Shown: positions 52,397 through 61,397 of the stretch, piece after piece | Position numbering within the stretch: position 1 is the stretch's first letter | Layout of the letters: the number at the start of each line of letters is the position of its first letter | DNA from: Rhodococcoides fascians A44A | GTDB lineage: Bacteria > Actinomycetota > Actinomycetes > Mycobacteriales > Mycobacteriaceae | Length of the DNA: 64,000 nt | NCBI RefSeq assembly: GCF_000760735.1 | Contig: NZ_JMEX01000004.1 | Span: forward strand, 453,398-517,397 | Reading direction: 5' to 3' | Translations under genes and position numbers: made by a program | The notes under the pieces: model-generated | The model's database searches: none | Told to the model about the DNA's origin: nothing | The model's input: only the letters and a program-made list of their open reading frames with translations

Positions 52397-53686
52397 TTGG
52401 CATCCGTGAACGATCCAGTGCACCGTAGCGACGTGCCGCCGCCGATCGACCTCGCCGGGCACATGAGAGAACTCGGTCGTGCTTTCCTTCCCGCGCTCGT
52501 CATCGGCTTGCTGGTGGGCGCTGCGGTGTTCTTCGCCCGAACCGAGTTGAGCGAGAAGCAGTACTCGGCATCGATCGTCACCGAAATCAAACCTGCGCAA
52601 GCTCTGGTGCCCGGTGATGCGTTCATCGAGCAGATGCGAGCACCCTTCATCGGTCTCGCGTCGGACAACGACGTGCTCGAACAAGTGGTTTCGGAGGTGG
52701 ACACGGACTGGACCGCGGGCACGCTCGCGTCCAACCTGGCACTCGAGCCCGGCACCTCGCCTGCTCTGCTGGTCTTCACCGTCACGGCGCCGTCACCGGA
52801 ACTTGCCCTCCAGTTGACCCAGTCGACGGTCTCGACGGTTGCGCAGGCCGCCAACGCGAACAGTGCACGCGACACCCAGAGCCAGCTCGAACAGCTCCAA
52901 GCAGCGGTGGCTGCGGAAGAAGCGCGGAACAACGCGCTTCCGGACGGGGACGCCAAGACTGCATCGAACGCCACTCTGAGTGATCTTCGAGGCCAGCTGG
53001 CACAGGTACAGAGCGGCGGTGGTGATCAGCTCGTCGTTCTGTCGACTCCCGAACAAAGCGATACCCCGGTCTCCCCCAAGCCGTTCTCGGAGGCGTCGGT
53101 TGCCGCGCTCGCGGCATTGGTCATCGCTGCAGAGCTGATCGTGCTGCTGCGCAGCAGAATCGGATCGCGGCCGACGCGGGCGTGGGCAAGCCGGGTCGCC
53201 AAGAAGTACCGTGCCAGTTTCGATCCTCAGGGCGGAGATGCGCTGCCTCCGTCGGTGGTCGGCAGAATTGCAGCACGCGAACGCGGGGGGCCCCGCACGT
53301 CGGGTTCGGCGCGGCATTCCGCTCCCGGACGCGACGGCTACGAGGCCGTCATCCTCATCGGCCAGGACGCCGAGTCCAACGCAGGCAGCACCACCCCGAT
53401 CGCCGGATACGCGGTCGCCGAGGCGGTACCGCCCCAGGACGGGCGTGCGTTCATCGAGGGAGGTCTGGCGAGCGAGTGGTGGACGGTCGTCGATGTCGCG
53501 GACGTCGAGAGTGCCGTGGTGATTCTCTCGAAGGGCGGCAAGGACAGGAAGGCCGCCGAGCACGCACTTCGCCGCCTGCACGAGTTCGCCGTACCCACGT
53601 ATCTCGTGCTGCAACAAGCCAGTAGCAAACGACGCAAGAAGTCTGCCGAGCCACAGAATGCGGAGGCCCCGAGCGATGACAACTGA
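52397..53686 (+). CDS. Wzz-like polysaccharide co-polymerase without kinase domain
   Basis: 429 residues. One membrane helix near 32-48 and a second at 232-250 enclose an extracytoplasmic part with a Gln/Ala/Glu coiled coil (155-205). The C-terminal 180 residues are cytosolic, begin Arg/Lys-rich and have no Walker motifs. Role: control of chain length together with the polymerase. TTG 52397 is chosen because AAAGGAG lies eight bases before it; GTG 52406 is the alternative. Confidence 0.78.
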   Translation: MASVNDPVHRSDVPPPIDLAGHMRELGRAFLPALVIGLLVGAAVFFARTELSEKQYSASIVTEIKPAQALVPGDAFIEQMRAPFIGLASDNDVLEQVVSEVDTDWTAGTLASNLALEPGTSPALLVFTVTAPSPELALQLTQSTVSTVAQAANANSARDTQSQLEQLQAAVAAEEARNNALPDGDAKTASNATLSDLRGQLAQVQSGGGDQLVVLSTPEQSDTPVSPKPFSEASVAALAALVIAAELIVLLRSRIGSRPTRAWASRVAKKYRASFDPQGGDALPPSVVGRIAARERGGPRTSGSARHSAPGRDGYEAVILIGQDAESNAGSTTPIAGYAVAEAVPPQDGRAFIEGGLASEWWTVVDVADVESAVVILSKGGKDRKAAEHALRRLHEFAVPTYLVLQQASSKRRKKSAEPQNAEAPSDDN

Positions 53687-54785
53687 CCGGGTTGCAATCG
53701 TCCACGAGCGACTGACCGAGATCGCAGGTTCGGAACACGTCATCGAACAGCTCGCGCTGCAGTGGCCCGAGTCCCAGGTGTATGCCGCGGTTGCACGGGC
53801 ACAGGGCATTCCGAAGGACCTGCCTCGCCCACCGAAGACGACGTTCCTCGACAGGGGATACAAGGCACTCGGCGAGCGCTCCTACGCCCCGCTGCTCCCG
53901 CTGATGCCCACGGCGTTTCGGCACTTGAAACTCGGCGACATCGACGCTGCCATCGTCAGCCACCACGCGTTCGCGACGCAGGCTGTGTTCGCCACCGACG
54001 CACCCGTCGTTGCGTACGTGCACAGTCCGGCGCGATGGGCGTGGGATCCAGCGCTGCGCGCGGGCGAGGGCGGCGGCAAGGCAGGTGCCGCGATTCTCAC
54101 CGCGTTGTCCGCTGTCGCGCGCAAGTGCGAGATCGCTGCCGCCCCGAAGCTCCGCACCGTCGTGGCCAACTCGTCCGCGGTCGCCGATCGGATCTCCAAC
54201 TGGTGGGGACGCGACGACGCCGTGGTCGTTCATCCCCCCGTCGACACCGAGGGATTCACACCCGACGCGTCGGTCGAGCGCGAGGATTTCTTTCTGCTGG
54301 CGGGCCGTCTCGTGCCCTACAAACGGCCGGACATCGCGGTGAAGGCCGCCGCGGCGGCCAACATCAAACTCGTGGTTGCGGGCGACGGTCGCGCGATGAA
54401 CGCATGCCGAGAGCTCGCCGGGCCCAACACCACGTTCCTCGGTCGTGTGTCGCACGAAGACCTGCTCGGGCTTCATCGCCGCGCTCGCGGCCTGCTGATG
54501 CCCGGTGTGGAAGATTTCGGGATCGTTCCGGTGGAGACGATGGCGACGGGCACTCCGGTGATCGCTCTCGGTGAGGGCGGCGCGCTCGACACGGTCGTCC
54601 CCGGAGTGTCCGGTCGACTCGTCGCATCCGGTTCCGACGAGGAGGTGGTCGACGGGTTCGCCGCGGCGATGTCGTCGTTCGATCCGTCGGCGTTCGACCG
54701 GCACGAGATCCGGGCCTGGGCGGAAGGGTTCTCCCGGGCCAACTTCCGCGCCAAGATGCAGGGGGTCCTCGATGACATCGTCTGA
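53676..54785 (+). CDS. GT4-family glycosyltransferase
   Basis: 369 residues. VAIVHERLTEIAGSEHVIEQL, VAYVHSPARWAWDP, VVVHPPVDTEGF, LLAGRLVPYKRPDIAVKAA and MPGVEDFGIVPVETMATGTPVIAL: the pattern of WbaZ/mannosyltransferase-like GT4 enzymes, with EX7E at the end. ATG 53676 overlaps the Wzz-like gene by 11 bases. Sugar specificity cannot be read. Confidence 0.9.
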   Translation: MTTDRVAIVHERLTEIAGSEHVIEQLALQWPESQVYAAVARAQGIPKDLPRPPKTTFLDRGYKALGERSYAPLLPLMPTAFRHLKLGDIDAAIVSHHAFATQAVFATDAPVVAYVHSPARWAWDPALRAGEGGGKAGAAILTALSAVARKCEIAAAPKLRTVVANSSAVADRISNWWGRDDAVVVHPPVDTEGFTPDASVEREDFFLLAGRLVPYKRPDIAVKAAAAANIKLVVAGDGRAMNACRELAGPNTTFLGRVSHEDLLGLHRRARGLLMPGVEDFGIVPVETMATGTPVIALGEGGALDTVVPGVSGRLVASGSDEEVVDGFAAAMSSFDPSAFDRHEIRAWAEGFSRANFRAKMQGVLDDIV

Positions 54786-56049
54786 CCGCACGACAACGTA
54801 TCGATCCACCGCGATGGATCGAGTGTTCGCCGAAGCCCGCACCATTGCCGTCATCGGCCCGTGCGTGACGTTGGACGAGGACGCCATCCGCAAGGCCCTG
54901 ACCGTGGCAGAACAGAGCACGGCGACTCCTCGGCTCGCAGTGGAACCGGACACTCACACCGTCCAGTGGCGCTACCGTCGAAACCTGGGCGAGCGGACCC
55001 CGATCGCGCACCTACCCGCCGAGGACAGTCACGACCTGGGCCACCTGATGGGCGTGATCCGGCGTCGCCCGGGCGTTCGGGAGCCACTGGAGGTGGTCAT
55101 CGCCGGCGACTACATCGCGGTGGACTACTCGCACGGCGTCGGTGACGGTCAGATGGGTGTGCTGTTGCTCGCCACTCTGGGCGGAAACATCGATTTCGGC
55201 CGCGCCCCGGCTCTCGCCAAAGGCTTGCCGAGCAACACCACGTGGACGGCGATTCGCCACCATTACTTGTCACGTCCTGCAGCACTCCGAGATTTCTGGC
55301 GTCTGCGCAAACAGAACAAGAAGCCGCCTCGCCTGGTAGCGGGTGCCACCAAGCGCATCGAGGACTGGGAGTCCGGAAAGACGTCGCGAGCGGACTTCAT
55401 GGCCCCGGATCGTGTTGCCCAACTGAAGAAGTGGGCGTCCACCCAACCGGGCAAGGCGACGACCGCGTCGGTCACCATCGCGTTGTGGATTGCCGCACTG
55501 GAGGCAGAGGGCGTGACCGTCGACGAGTCGGTGATGATCCTCTTCAACAGCCGTCGCTACCTGCCGCCGAAACTTCAGGACGGCCACGGCAACTTCGCCG
55601 TCGGTATTCCCGTTCGGATTCCGCCGTCGCCGAGCGCCGCGGACATCGCGGCACTGATGCGGCAGGTGATCGATTCAGGTTGGCCCATAGCGATTCTGGG
55701 GATGTCGCAGATCAAAGCCGCTCTGAAGCGCTCGGCTCCGGCCGCGCACGCGTCGACCGAGTCCTCGATCGAGGTGAACGACCGCATCCGCCTCGCAGTC
55801 AGCGATCTCGGCAAACTGACCATGTTCGACGACGGACTGTGGATTCGCGACGAGCGGCCGCCGCGCCTGGCCGCGTTCCTCGAACCGGACGGGCCCGACG
55901 GTGCCACTCTGCTGGTGTCGGAGATCGACAACGGGCGTACGTTCACTGCGTCGTTCTGCGACAAGATGATCGACCCCGCGGTGATCGAATCCGCTCTGCG
56001 TCGGATGTGCGACGACCCCGTCGGGACCCTGCAGGCCGAACCGAAGTGA
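54772..56049 (+). CDS. PapA/condensation-like acyltransferase
   Basis: 425 residues. His121-GVG-Asp125 in VDYSHGVGDGQMG is the HxxxD active-site motif of the CoA-dependent acyltransferase superfamily that includes PapA proteins and NRPS condensation domains; a WS/DGAT relative is possible. C-terminal half has GNFAVGIPVRIPPSP and VSDLGKLTMFDDG. Overlaps the GT gene by 14 bases, so it probably acylates the polysaccharide or a lipid precursor. No membrane helix. Confidence 0.75.
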   Translation: MTSSDRTTTYRSTAMDRVFAEARTIAVIGPCVTLDEDAIRKALTVAEQSTATPRLAVEPDTHTVQWRYRRNLGERTPIAHLPAEDSHDLGHLMGVIRRRPGVREPLEVVIAGDYIAVDYSHGVGDGQMGVLLLATLGGNIDFGRAPALAKGLPSNTTWTAIRHHYLSRPAALRDFWRLRKQNKKPPRLVAGATKRIEDWESGKTSRADFMAPDRVAQLKKWASTQPGKATTASVTIALWIAALEAEGVTVDESVMILFNSRRYLPPKLQDGHGNFAVGIPVRIPPSPSAADIAALMRQVIDSGWPIAILGMSQIKAALKRSAPAAHASTESSIEVNDRIRLAVSDLGKLTMFDDGLWIRDERPPRLAAFLEPDGPDGATLLVSEIDNGRTFTASFCDKMIDPAVIESALRRMCDDPVGTLQAEPK

Positions 56050-56055
56050 TGACCG

Positions 56056-57246
56056 ATGATCCGTGGAGCGCTCCGTGCACGAGCAATCGCCGCTGCACTC
56101 GTCGGCGTCCTTGCACTGGCGGGGTGTTCGAGCTCGTCCGGTGACGGACCGAACGACGACGCCACGGCGACGGACGGGTCACCGGGTCGGTTGTTGGCCG
56201 AGCCGGTCGAGTTCCTGGGGTATCCCGCGCTGGCGGACCTGACCGGCACGTCGGTATCGGTGCGTTATGCCTCGACGTCCGGTATAGACGGCTCCCCCAC
56301 CGAGGTCACGGGAGTAGTGTTCGCGCCCAAAGGAACTCCGCCCGAGGGCGGGTGGCCGATAGCATCCATCGGACATGCAACGACCGGGGTGAACAGTCGA
56401 TGCGCCCCGTCGACCCGTATCGGCCTGCTGGGCAGCCTCACGACGATCATTCCGTTCCTGTCCAACGGGTATGCCGTCACGATGACCGACTACCAGGGCC
56501 TCGGCACCTCGGAAGTGCACCCGTACCTGGAGCCGACGACGGCCGGTTACAACATCATCGACGCGGTGCGCGCGGCGCGGGAGGTGCTGCCGGAGAGTTC
56601 CACAGACTGGGTGGGGTACGGGGTGTCCCAGGGAGGGCAGGCCGTGTGGTCGGCCAACGAACTGTCCGACGACTACGGCCAGGGCCTCCAACTGCTCGGC
56701 ACGGTGAGCATGTCCCCCGCCACCGACCTGACCGGGTTGGTGGACGAGATGCAGAACGGCACCTTGACCACCGCCCAGATCGCGGCTCTGCCGTCCATCC
56801 TGAGCGGTATCGCAGCCAAACATCCCGAACTCGAAACGAGCGACTACCTGCACGGAGTGCTCGAACGCAGAAGCGACGCGTTTCTCACCTGCCTCGGCGA
56901 GAACTCCGCACTGCAGTCCACTCTGGCCGACTCCGTTGTTCCCGCCGACTACGCTCCGGTGTCCCCGCAGGCAGCGGACCGGTTACGGACGTGGCTCGCC
57001 GAGTACAGCATTCCGAAAGGGCCCGCGCCCCAGCCGATGTTCGTCGGTTACGGTGACCAGGATCAGCTCGTGGCACCGCAGTGGACGATCGATGCCGTCC
57101 GCCGGGGATGCGCCATGGGCGATGTCATCGAAGTGCAGGTTGCAGCCAACCAGGGCCACGGCATCCTGAATCTCGGTGCACTACCGGCACAATGGCTCGA
57201 CGGACGTGCGGCAGGCACTCCGCCGCCGAACAACTGCGGCGGTTGA
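56056..57246 (+). CDS. Secreted lipase-like lipoprotein (LIP family)
   Basis: 396 residues. Lipoprotein signal with LAGC (Cys24). Alpha/beta hydrolase of the secretory lipase type: nucleophile in GYGVSQGGQA, Asp in GYGDQDQLV, His in NQGHGILN; VTMTDYQGLGT and TTAGYNIIDAVRAAREVL are family motifs. Hydrolyses acyl esters outside the membrane. Six bases after the acyltransferase gene, so an acyl-transfer/acyl-removal pair on the EPS is possible. Confidence 0.85.
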   Translation: MIRGALRARAIAAALVGVLALAGCSSSSGDGPNDDATATDGSPGRLLAEPVEFLGYPALADLTGTSVSVRYASTSGIDGSPTEVTGVVFAPKGTPPEGGWPIASIGHATTGVNSRCAPSTRIGLLGSLTTIIPFLSNGYAVTMTDYQGLGTSEVHPYLEPTTAGYNIIDAVRAAREVLPESSTDWVGYGVSQGGQAVWSANELSDDYGQGLQLLGTVSMSPATDLTGLVDEMQNGTLTTAQIAALPSILSGIAAKHPELETSDYLHGVLERRSDAFLTCLGENSALQSTLADSVVPADYAPVSPQAADRLRTWLAEYSIPKGPAPQPMFVGYGDQDQLVAPQWTIDAVRRGCAMGDVIEVQVAANQGHGILNLGALPAQWLDGRAAGTPPPNNCGG

Positions 57247-57251
57247 TGCCG

Positions 57252-58436
57252 CTACGCCAGGGGCTTCGGCGGCAACCCGAAGGACAGTATCGCGGTGTCG
57301 TCGGACAGCCCTTCGCCGAAGCCCGTCAACAGTTCTCGGAGATCGTCGACGAAGTCGAGGGGTGATGCGGGCGATCGGGCGGTGGCGAACTCCAGCAGTG
57401 CGCCCTCGTCGTCGTAGCGTTTCCGTCCCACTCCGGTCCGAGCCTCGGTCAGGCCGTCCGTGTACAGCACGAGTGTGTCCCCCGGCAGTAACTGCACGCG
57501 CAGCGACACGAACCGCGGCGCGGGGAGGATGCCGACCAGCTGGCCGCCGGTGGTGTCGAGATAGCTCGCGGTGCCGTCCGCTCGCATCAGCAGCGCAGGT
57601 GGGTGCCCGCCGCTGGCGAGTTCGACGTCGAGCCGGCCTTCGCGCACGGTCATGACGCCGAAGATCACGGTGCAGAATCGCGAGTCCTCGTGGCCGAATT
57701 CGTGGAGCAGAAGCGAATTGAGGTTGTGCAACACCTCGACCGGGTCCTGGGCGTACACCGCCGCCGTGCGCAGCGAGTATCGCGTCGCCGACGTGACGAC
57801 GGCGGCGTCCGACCCCTTCCCACACACGTCTCCGAGGAAGAACCCCCATCGATCGTCGGACAGCGGGAACAGATCGTAGAAATCGCCTCCGACGTCGTCC
57901 TGCGACGCGAAGTGGTAGTACGCGGCGGAGTCGACGCCTGCGGGTGGTGACAGCGCAGGCGGCAGCAGCGAGCGTTGCAGTGTGCGTGCGAGCACCTCGA
58001 CGCGCTCGCGCTCGAGCTCGGCACGCCGTCGTTCGGCGATCAGCTCCCGCTCGTACGCCCGCCGCTCGCCGGCATCGAGAGCGGTGATACGGACCAGAGC
58101 AGGAAGCCCGTCGGGTCCGCGACCGATGTTCGCCGTCACGAACATCGGGTGGCGCTCGCCGTCACGGGCTACGAGGTCGAGCGCGACGCTGTCCACCGTT
58201 CCGCGGGTGAACAGCAGGGGCACGAAGTGCGTTTCGTAATGGATCCGACCTCCCGCCGTCAACAACTCGGTGAAGCGCAGACCGAGCAGTTCCTCGCGCT
58301 CGAATCCGAGCCACCTGGTCAGCGTGGAGTTGACCTTGGCGATGCGGCCGTCCGGCCACGTCGAGAGGTAACCGCACGGTGCGTTCTCGTACAGATCCTC
58401 CGCGGATTCGACGAGGAGCGGATCGACGTCGCTCAC
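57252..58436 (-). CDS. rsbP: RsbP-like PAS-PP2C phosphatase
   Basis: 394 residues. PAS domain 12-125 (YENAPCGYLSTWPDGRIAKVN), a charged coiled coil 126-152, then a SpoIIE/PP2C domain with metal Asp in DDVGGDFYDLF, GDVCGKG, ASGGHPPALL and GLSDDTAIL. Same order and length as B. subtilis RsbP (403 residues), which dephosphorylates the anti-anti-sigma factor RsbV under energy stress. Start overlaps the rsbQ stop by 4 bases. Confidence 0.9.
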   Translation of the reverse strand: MSDVDPLLVESAEDLYENAPCGYLSTWPDGRIAKVNSTLTRWLGFEREELLGLRFTELLTAGGRIHYETHFVPLLFTRGTVDSVALDLVARDGERHPMFVTANIGRGPDGLPALVRITALDAGERRAYERELIAERRRAELERERVEVLARTLQRSLLPPALSPPAGVDSAAYYHFASQDDVGGDFYDLFPLSDDRWGFFLGDVCGKGSDAAVVTSATRYSLRTAAVYAQDPVEVLHNLNSLLLHEFGHEDSRFCTVIFGVMTVREGRLDVELASGGHPPALLMRADGTASYLDTTGGQLVGILPAPRFVSLRVQLLPGDTLVLYTDGLTEARTGVGRKRYDDEGALLEFATARSPASPLDFVDDLRELLTGFGEGLSDDTAILSFGLPPKPLA

Positions 58437-59239
58437 GTGCGGCCGACGAAGGACAGTATCGCGGCCGCCGTCAGGTCGGGATGGCTCACGTGCGGACAGT
58501 GTCCACTGGCGTTCAACGTGATCAGCTCACTGCCGACGATGTTGTCGTGGACGAAGCGGCCGACCTCTCGCGGCGCCAACGCGTCGTGCTCGCACTCGAT
58601 GACGAGCGTGGGGGTCACGACGCGCCCGAGGTCGGTGCGGTTGTCGGAGAGGAACGTCGCGCGGGCGAACGACCGGGCACAGGATGGATCCGTCCGACAG
58701 AACGTGTCGGTGAGTTCGGCCGCCAGTTCGGGACGATCGGGGTTGTCCATGATCATCGGTGCGATCGCTGCGGACCAACCGAGGTAGTTCGCATCGAGCG
58801 ATTCGAGTAGTTCGTCGATGTCGCCTCGGGTGAAGCCGCCCTGGTAGTCATCGTCGTCGATGTAGCGCGGTGACGGCGTGACCAGGACCAGCTTGTCGAA
58901 GAGTTCCGGGCGCTCGGATGCGGCGAGCACCCCGATCATCGACGCGACGGAGTGGCCGACGTACACGACGGGACCGAAATCCAGATCGACGAGAAGATCG
59001 ACGACGTCCGCTGCGTACGCGTCGAGTCCGGAGTAGTCCTCCTCGTTCCATGCGGCCAGGTCCGATCCGCCCGCCCCGACGTGGTCGAACAACACGACGC
59101 GGCAGGTGGAGGCCAACAGCGCGGTCACGCCGCGCCACAGATGCTGGTCGCATCCGAATCCGTGCGCGAGCACGACGGTCGGGCCGTCGGGAACCCCGGT
59201 GACCCTCACGTTGTTCTTCACACGCACATCCATCGGCAC
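58433..59239 (-). CDS. rsbQ: RsbQ-like alpha/beta hydrolase, partner of RsbP
   Basis: 268 residues. AHGFGCDQHLWR, DHVGAGGSDL, VGHSVASMIG (Ser97), ECEHDALAP (Asp219) and SGHCPHVSHP (His247): numbering matches B. subtilis RsbQ within one residue. RsbQ supplies an unknown hydrophobic signal to the RsbP PAS domain. Upstream of and overlapping rsbP. Divergent from the epimerase with 29 bp between starts. Confidence 0.92.
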   Translation of the reverse strand: MPMDVRVKNNVRVTGVPDGPTVVLAHGFGCDQHLWRGVTALLASTCRVVLFDHVGAGGSDLAAWNEEDYSGLDAYAADVVDLLVDLDFGPVVYVGHSVASMIGVLAASERPELFDKLVLVTPSPRYIDDDDYQGGFTRGDIDELLESLDANYLGWSAAIAPMIMDNPDRPELAAELTDTFCRTDPSCARSFARATFLSDNRTDLGRVVTPTLVIECEHDALAPREVGRFVHDNIVGSELITLNASGHCPHVSHPDLTAAAILSFVGRT

Positions 59240-59268
59240 AGTCTCTCACCTGCTGCTACGTTCGGACG

Positions 59269-60183
59269 ATGGTACCCACGACACCGGAGTCGCAGCCGCC
59301 GTCTTCCTCGGGTCCGCGCGGCGCGACATTGACCGGAGACGGCTGGACCGTGACCGTCGCGTCGGTGGGCGCGGAGTTGGTGTCCGTACGAACACCGTCC
59401 GGGCGAGAATTGTTGTGGGACGCGGGTCCGCAGTGGCGTCGGCACGCCCCGATCCTGTTCCCGTGCATCGGCCGATCGCCCGGTGATTCGGTCACCGTCG
59501 ACGGGGTGGCGTATCCGATGCCGCAGCACGGGTTCGCCCGAGACATGGCATTCACACTCACCGCGTCGTCCGACGACACGTGCGAATTCGAGCTCGCCTC
59601 CGACGATCGCACTCGCCGTCATTACCCGTTCGATTTCGCGCTGCGGGTCCGTCACCGTGTGCGCGGCAGCGAACTGAGGTCCGACTACAGCATCGTCAAC
59701 ACCGGTTCGCGGATCATGCCCGCGTCCTTCGGGTTGCACACGGCGTTTCTGTGGCCCACCGAACCGGCTGCACGTGAAGCCAGCTCCGTCGTGTTCGCGG
59801 AGGCTCAGTCGGACCGTGTCCACCGCGTCGTCGACGGTGTCCCGCTGCCCGAGCCACAGCCGTCTCCGCTGTCGGGGCGAACCTTGGCCCTCTCCGACAC
59901 ACTGTTCGACGCAGGTGCCGTGGTGTTCGAGCGCGTCGCGGGGACCGAGGCCACATACAAGTCCGAAGCGACGGGAACGTTGACGCTGACGTGGGCCGGT
60001 TTCGAGCAATTCGCGGTGTGGTCTCCGCCGTCGCGTGCGGGTTTCGTGTGTCTGGAACCGTGGGCGGGGCTGCCCGCTCCGGAGACGTCGAACGGAGAGC
60101 TGGGCGCCGGACCGGCGAGTCTGGTGATACCCCCGGGGCAGGAACGCGTGTTCTCCTGCACCGTCGACCTGGACGCGGAATAG
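59269..60183 (+). CDS. Aldose 1-epimerase family protein
   Basis: 304 residues, galactose-mutarotase-like beta-sandwich. FPCIGRSPGD, PQHGFARDM with catalytic His, NTGSRIMPASFGLHTAF with the second His and a late Glu in CLEPWAGLP. LacX/YeaD-like branch; interconverts anomers of an unknown sugar. ATG is 6 bases after TACGTT with no ribosome site. Followed closely by the luciferase-like gene. Confidence 0.85.
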   Translation: MVPTTPESQPPSSSGPRGATLTGDGWTVTVASVGAELVSVRTPSGRELLWDAGPQWRRHAPILFPCIGRSPGDSVTVDGVAYPMPQHGFARDMAFTLTASSDDTCEFELASDDRTRRHYPFDFALRVRHRVRGSELRSDYSIVNTGSRIMPASFGLHTAFLWPTEPAAREASSVVFAEAQSDRVHRVVDGVPLPEPQPSPLSGRTLALSDTLFDAGAVVFERVAGTEATYKSEATGTLTLTWAGFEQFAVWSPPSRAGFVCLEPWAGLPAPETSNGELGAGPASLVIPPGQERVFSCTVDLDAE

Positions 60184-60211
60184 TCGCGACAGACGAACAG
60201 TTGAAGCAACA

Positions 60212-61231
60212 ATGAAGAAGATCGGGTTCCTTTCCTTCGGCCATTGGACACCGTCGCCCCAGTCGCAGACACGCTCGGCCTCCGACGTTCTGCTGCAATC
60301 GATCGATCTGGCGGTCGCCGCCGAGGAGTTGGGTGCCGACGGCGCGTACTACCGCGTCCATCACTTCGCCAACCAGCTTTCGTCGCCGTTTCCGCTTCTC
60401 GCCGCCATCGGAGCGAAGACGAGCACCATCGAGATCGGCACCGGCGTCATCGACATGCGGTACGAGAACCCCTTCTACATGACCGAGGACGCAGGGTCTG
60501 CGGACCTGATCTCCGGAGGAAGACTGCAGCTCGGCATCAGCCGTGGATCGCCCGAGCAGGTCATCGAGGGGTACAAGTACTTCGGGTATTCCCCGAAGGA
60601 GGGATCCGATCATGCCGAGATGGCGCGCGAGCACACCCGCGTCTTCCTGGACTTGCTGGAAGGTAAAGGTTTCGCGCAGCCGAATCCGCGTCCGATGTTC
60701 CCGAACCCCCCGGGACTGCTGCGCCTCGAGCCGCATTCCGCGGGACTACGCGAGCGCATCTGGTGGGGTGCGGGCAATCGCGAGACTGCCGAGTGGACGG
60801 CACGGCAGGGTATGAACCTGATGAGCTCGACGCTCCTCACCGAGGACACGGGCATTCCGTTCCATCGGTTGCAGGCCGAGCAGATCGAACGGTTCCGCAA
60901 GACCTGGGCCGACGCCGGCCACTCGCATCAACCACGAGTTTCCGTCAGCCGCAGCATCTTTCCCATTGTCAGCGATCTCGACCGGGCTTACTTCGGACGT
61001 CAGGCCGACGGCCAGGATCAGGTCGGATACATCGACGGCGGCATCGCACGTTTCGGCAAGTCGTACGCAGGCGAGCCCGAGCAGCTGATCGAGGAGCTGG
61101 CGGGCGACGAGGCGATCGCGGCAGCCGACACCGTGTTGATCACCGTCCCCAACCAGCTGGGCGTGGACTACTGCGCACATGTCATGGAGGCTCTGCTCCG
61201 CGACGTCGCTCCCGCTCTGGGCTGGCGCTGA
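60212..61231 (+). CDS. Luciferase-like (LLM) flavin-dependent monooxygenase
   Basis: 339 residues. TIM barrel with GFLSFGHW, GADGAYYRVHHFANQLSSP, IEIGTGVIDMRYENPFYMTEDAGSADLISGGRLQLGISRG (in parts), typical of FMN or F420-linked bacterial luciferase family enzymes. Substrate unknown. Starts 28 bases after the epimerase gene, AGTTGAAGC upstream, no strong ribosome site. Confidence 0.88.
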   Translation: MKKIGFLSFGHWTPSPQSQTRSASDVLLQSIDLAVAAEELGADGAYYRVHHFANQLSSPFPLLAAIGAKTSTIEIGTGVIDMRYENPFYMTEDAGSADLISGGRLQLGISRGSPEQVIEGYKYFGYSPKEGSDHAEMAREHTRVFLDLLEGKGFAQPNPRPMFPNPPGLLRLEPHSAGLRERIWWGAGNRETAEWTARQGMNLMSSTLLTEDTGIPFHRLQAEQIERFRKTWADAGHSHQPRVSVSRSIFPIVSDLDRAYFGRQADGQDQVGYIDGGIARFGKSYAGEPEQLIEELAGDEAIAAADTVLITVPNQLGVDYCAHVMEALLRDVAPALGWR

Positions 61232-61289
61232 CCGACGATGTTTGAGCCCCGGCCGGACCGGTTACTCGCGTAATCGGCTGCGGGGGCCC

Positions 61290-61305
61290 GGGCATTCGTA
61301 TGCCC
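61290..61305. terminator. Hairpin after the luciferase-like gene
   Basis: GGGCAT-TCGT-ATGCCC, with further GC pairing possible outside it (GGGGGC/GCCCCC). No T-tract. Lies 59 bases after the stop. Confidence 0.45.
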
Positions 61306-61308
61306 CCG

Positions 61309-61352
61309 AAATGAGCCAAACAATTTGAAATACAATTGATTTCGGCTCATTT
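61309..61352. promoter_or_regulatory. Long nested dyad before the second reductase-desaturase operon
   Basis: Outer arms AAATGAGCC (61309-61317) and GGCTCATTT (61344-61352) are perfect over 9 bp. Inside are CAATT (61321-61325) and AATTG (61334-61338). AT-rich, 34 bases before a leaderless-type -10 (TACGTT 61386-61391). Probably a regulator site for the operon starting at 61398. Confidence 0.55.
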
Positions 61353-61397
61353 TGCGGTTTCCCGACACAGACGCGGTGTTGGCGTTACGTTTCAGGT

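Noticed and set aside
52125..52409. Possible 94-residue gene whose ATG overlaps the preceding stop
   Set aside because: Composition is unlike a folded protein, it runs into the Wzz-like gene, and a promoter, hairpin and ribosome site lie inside it.
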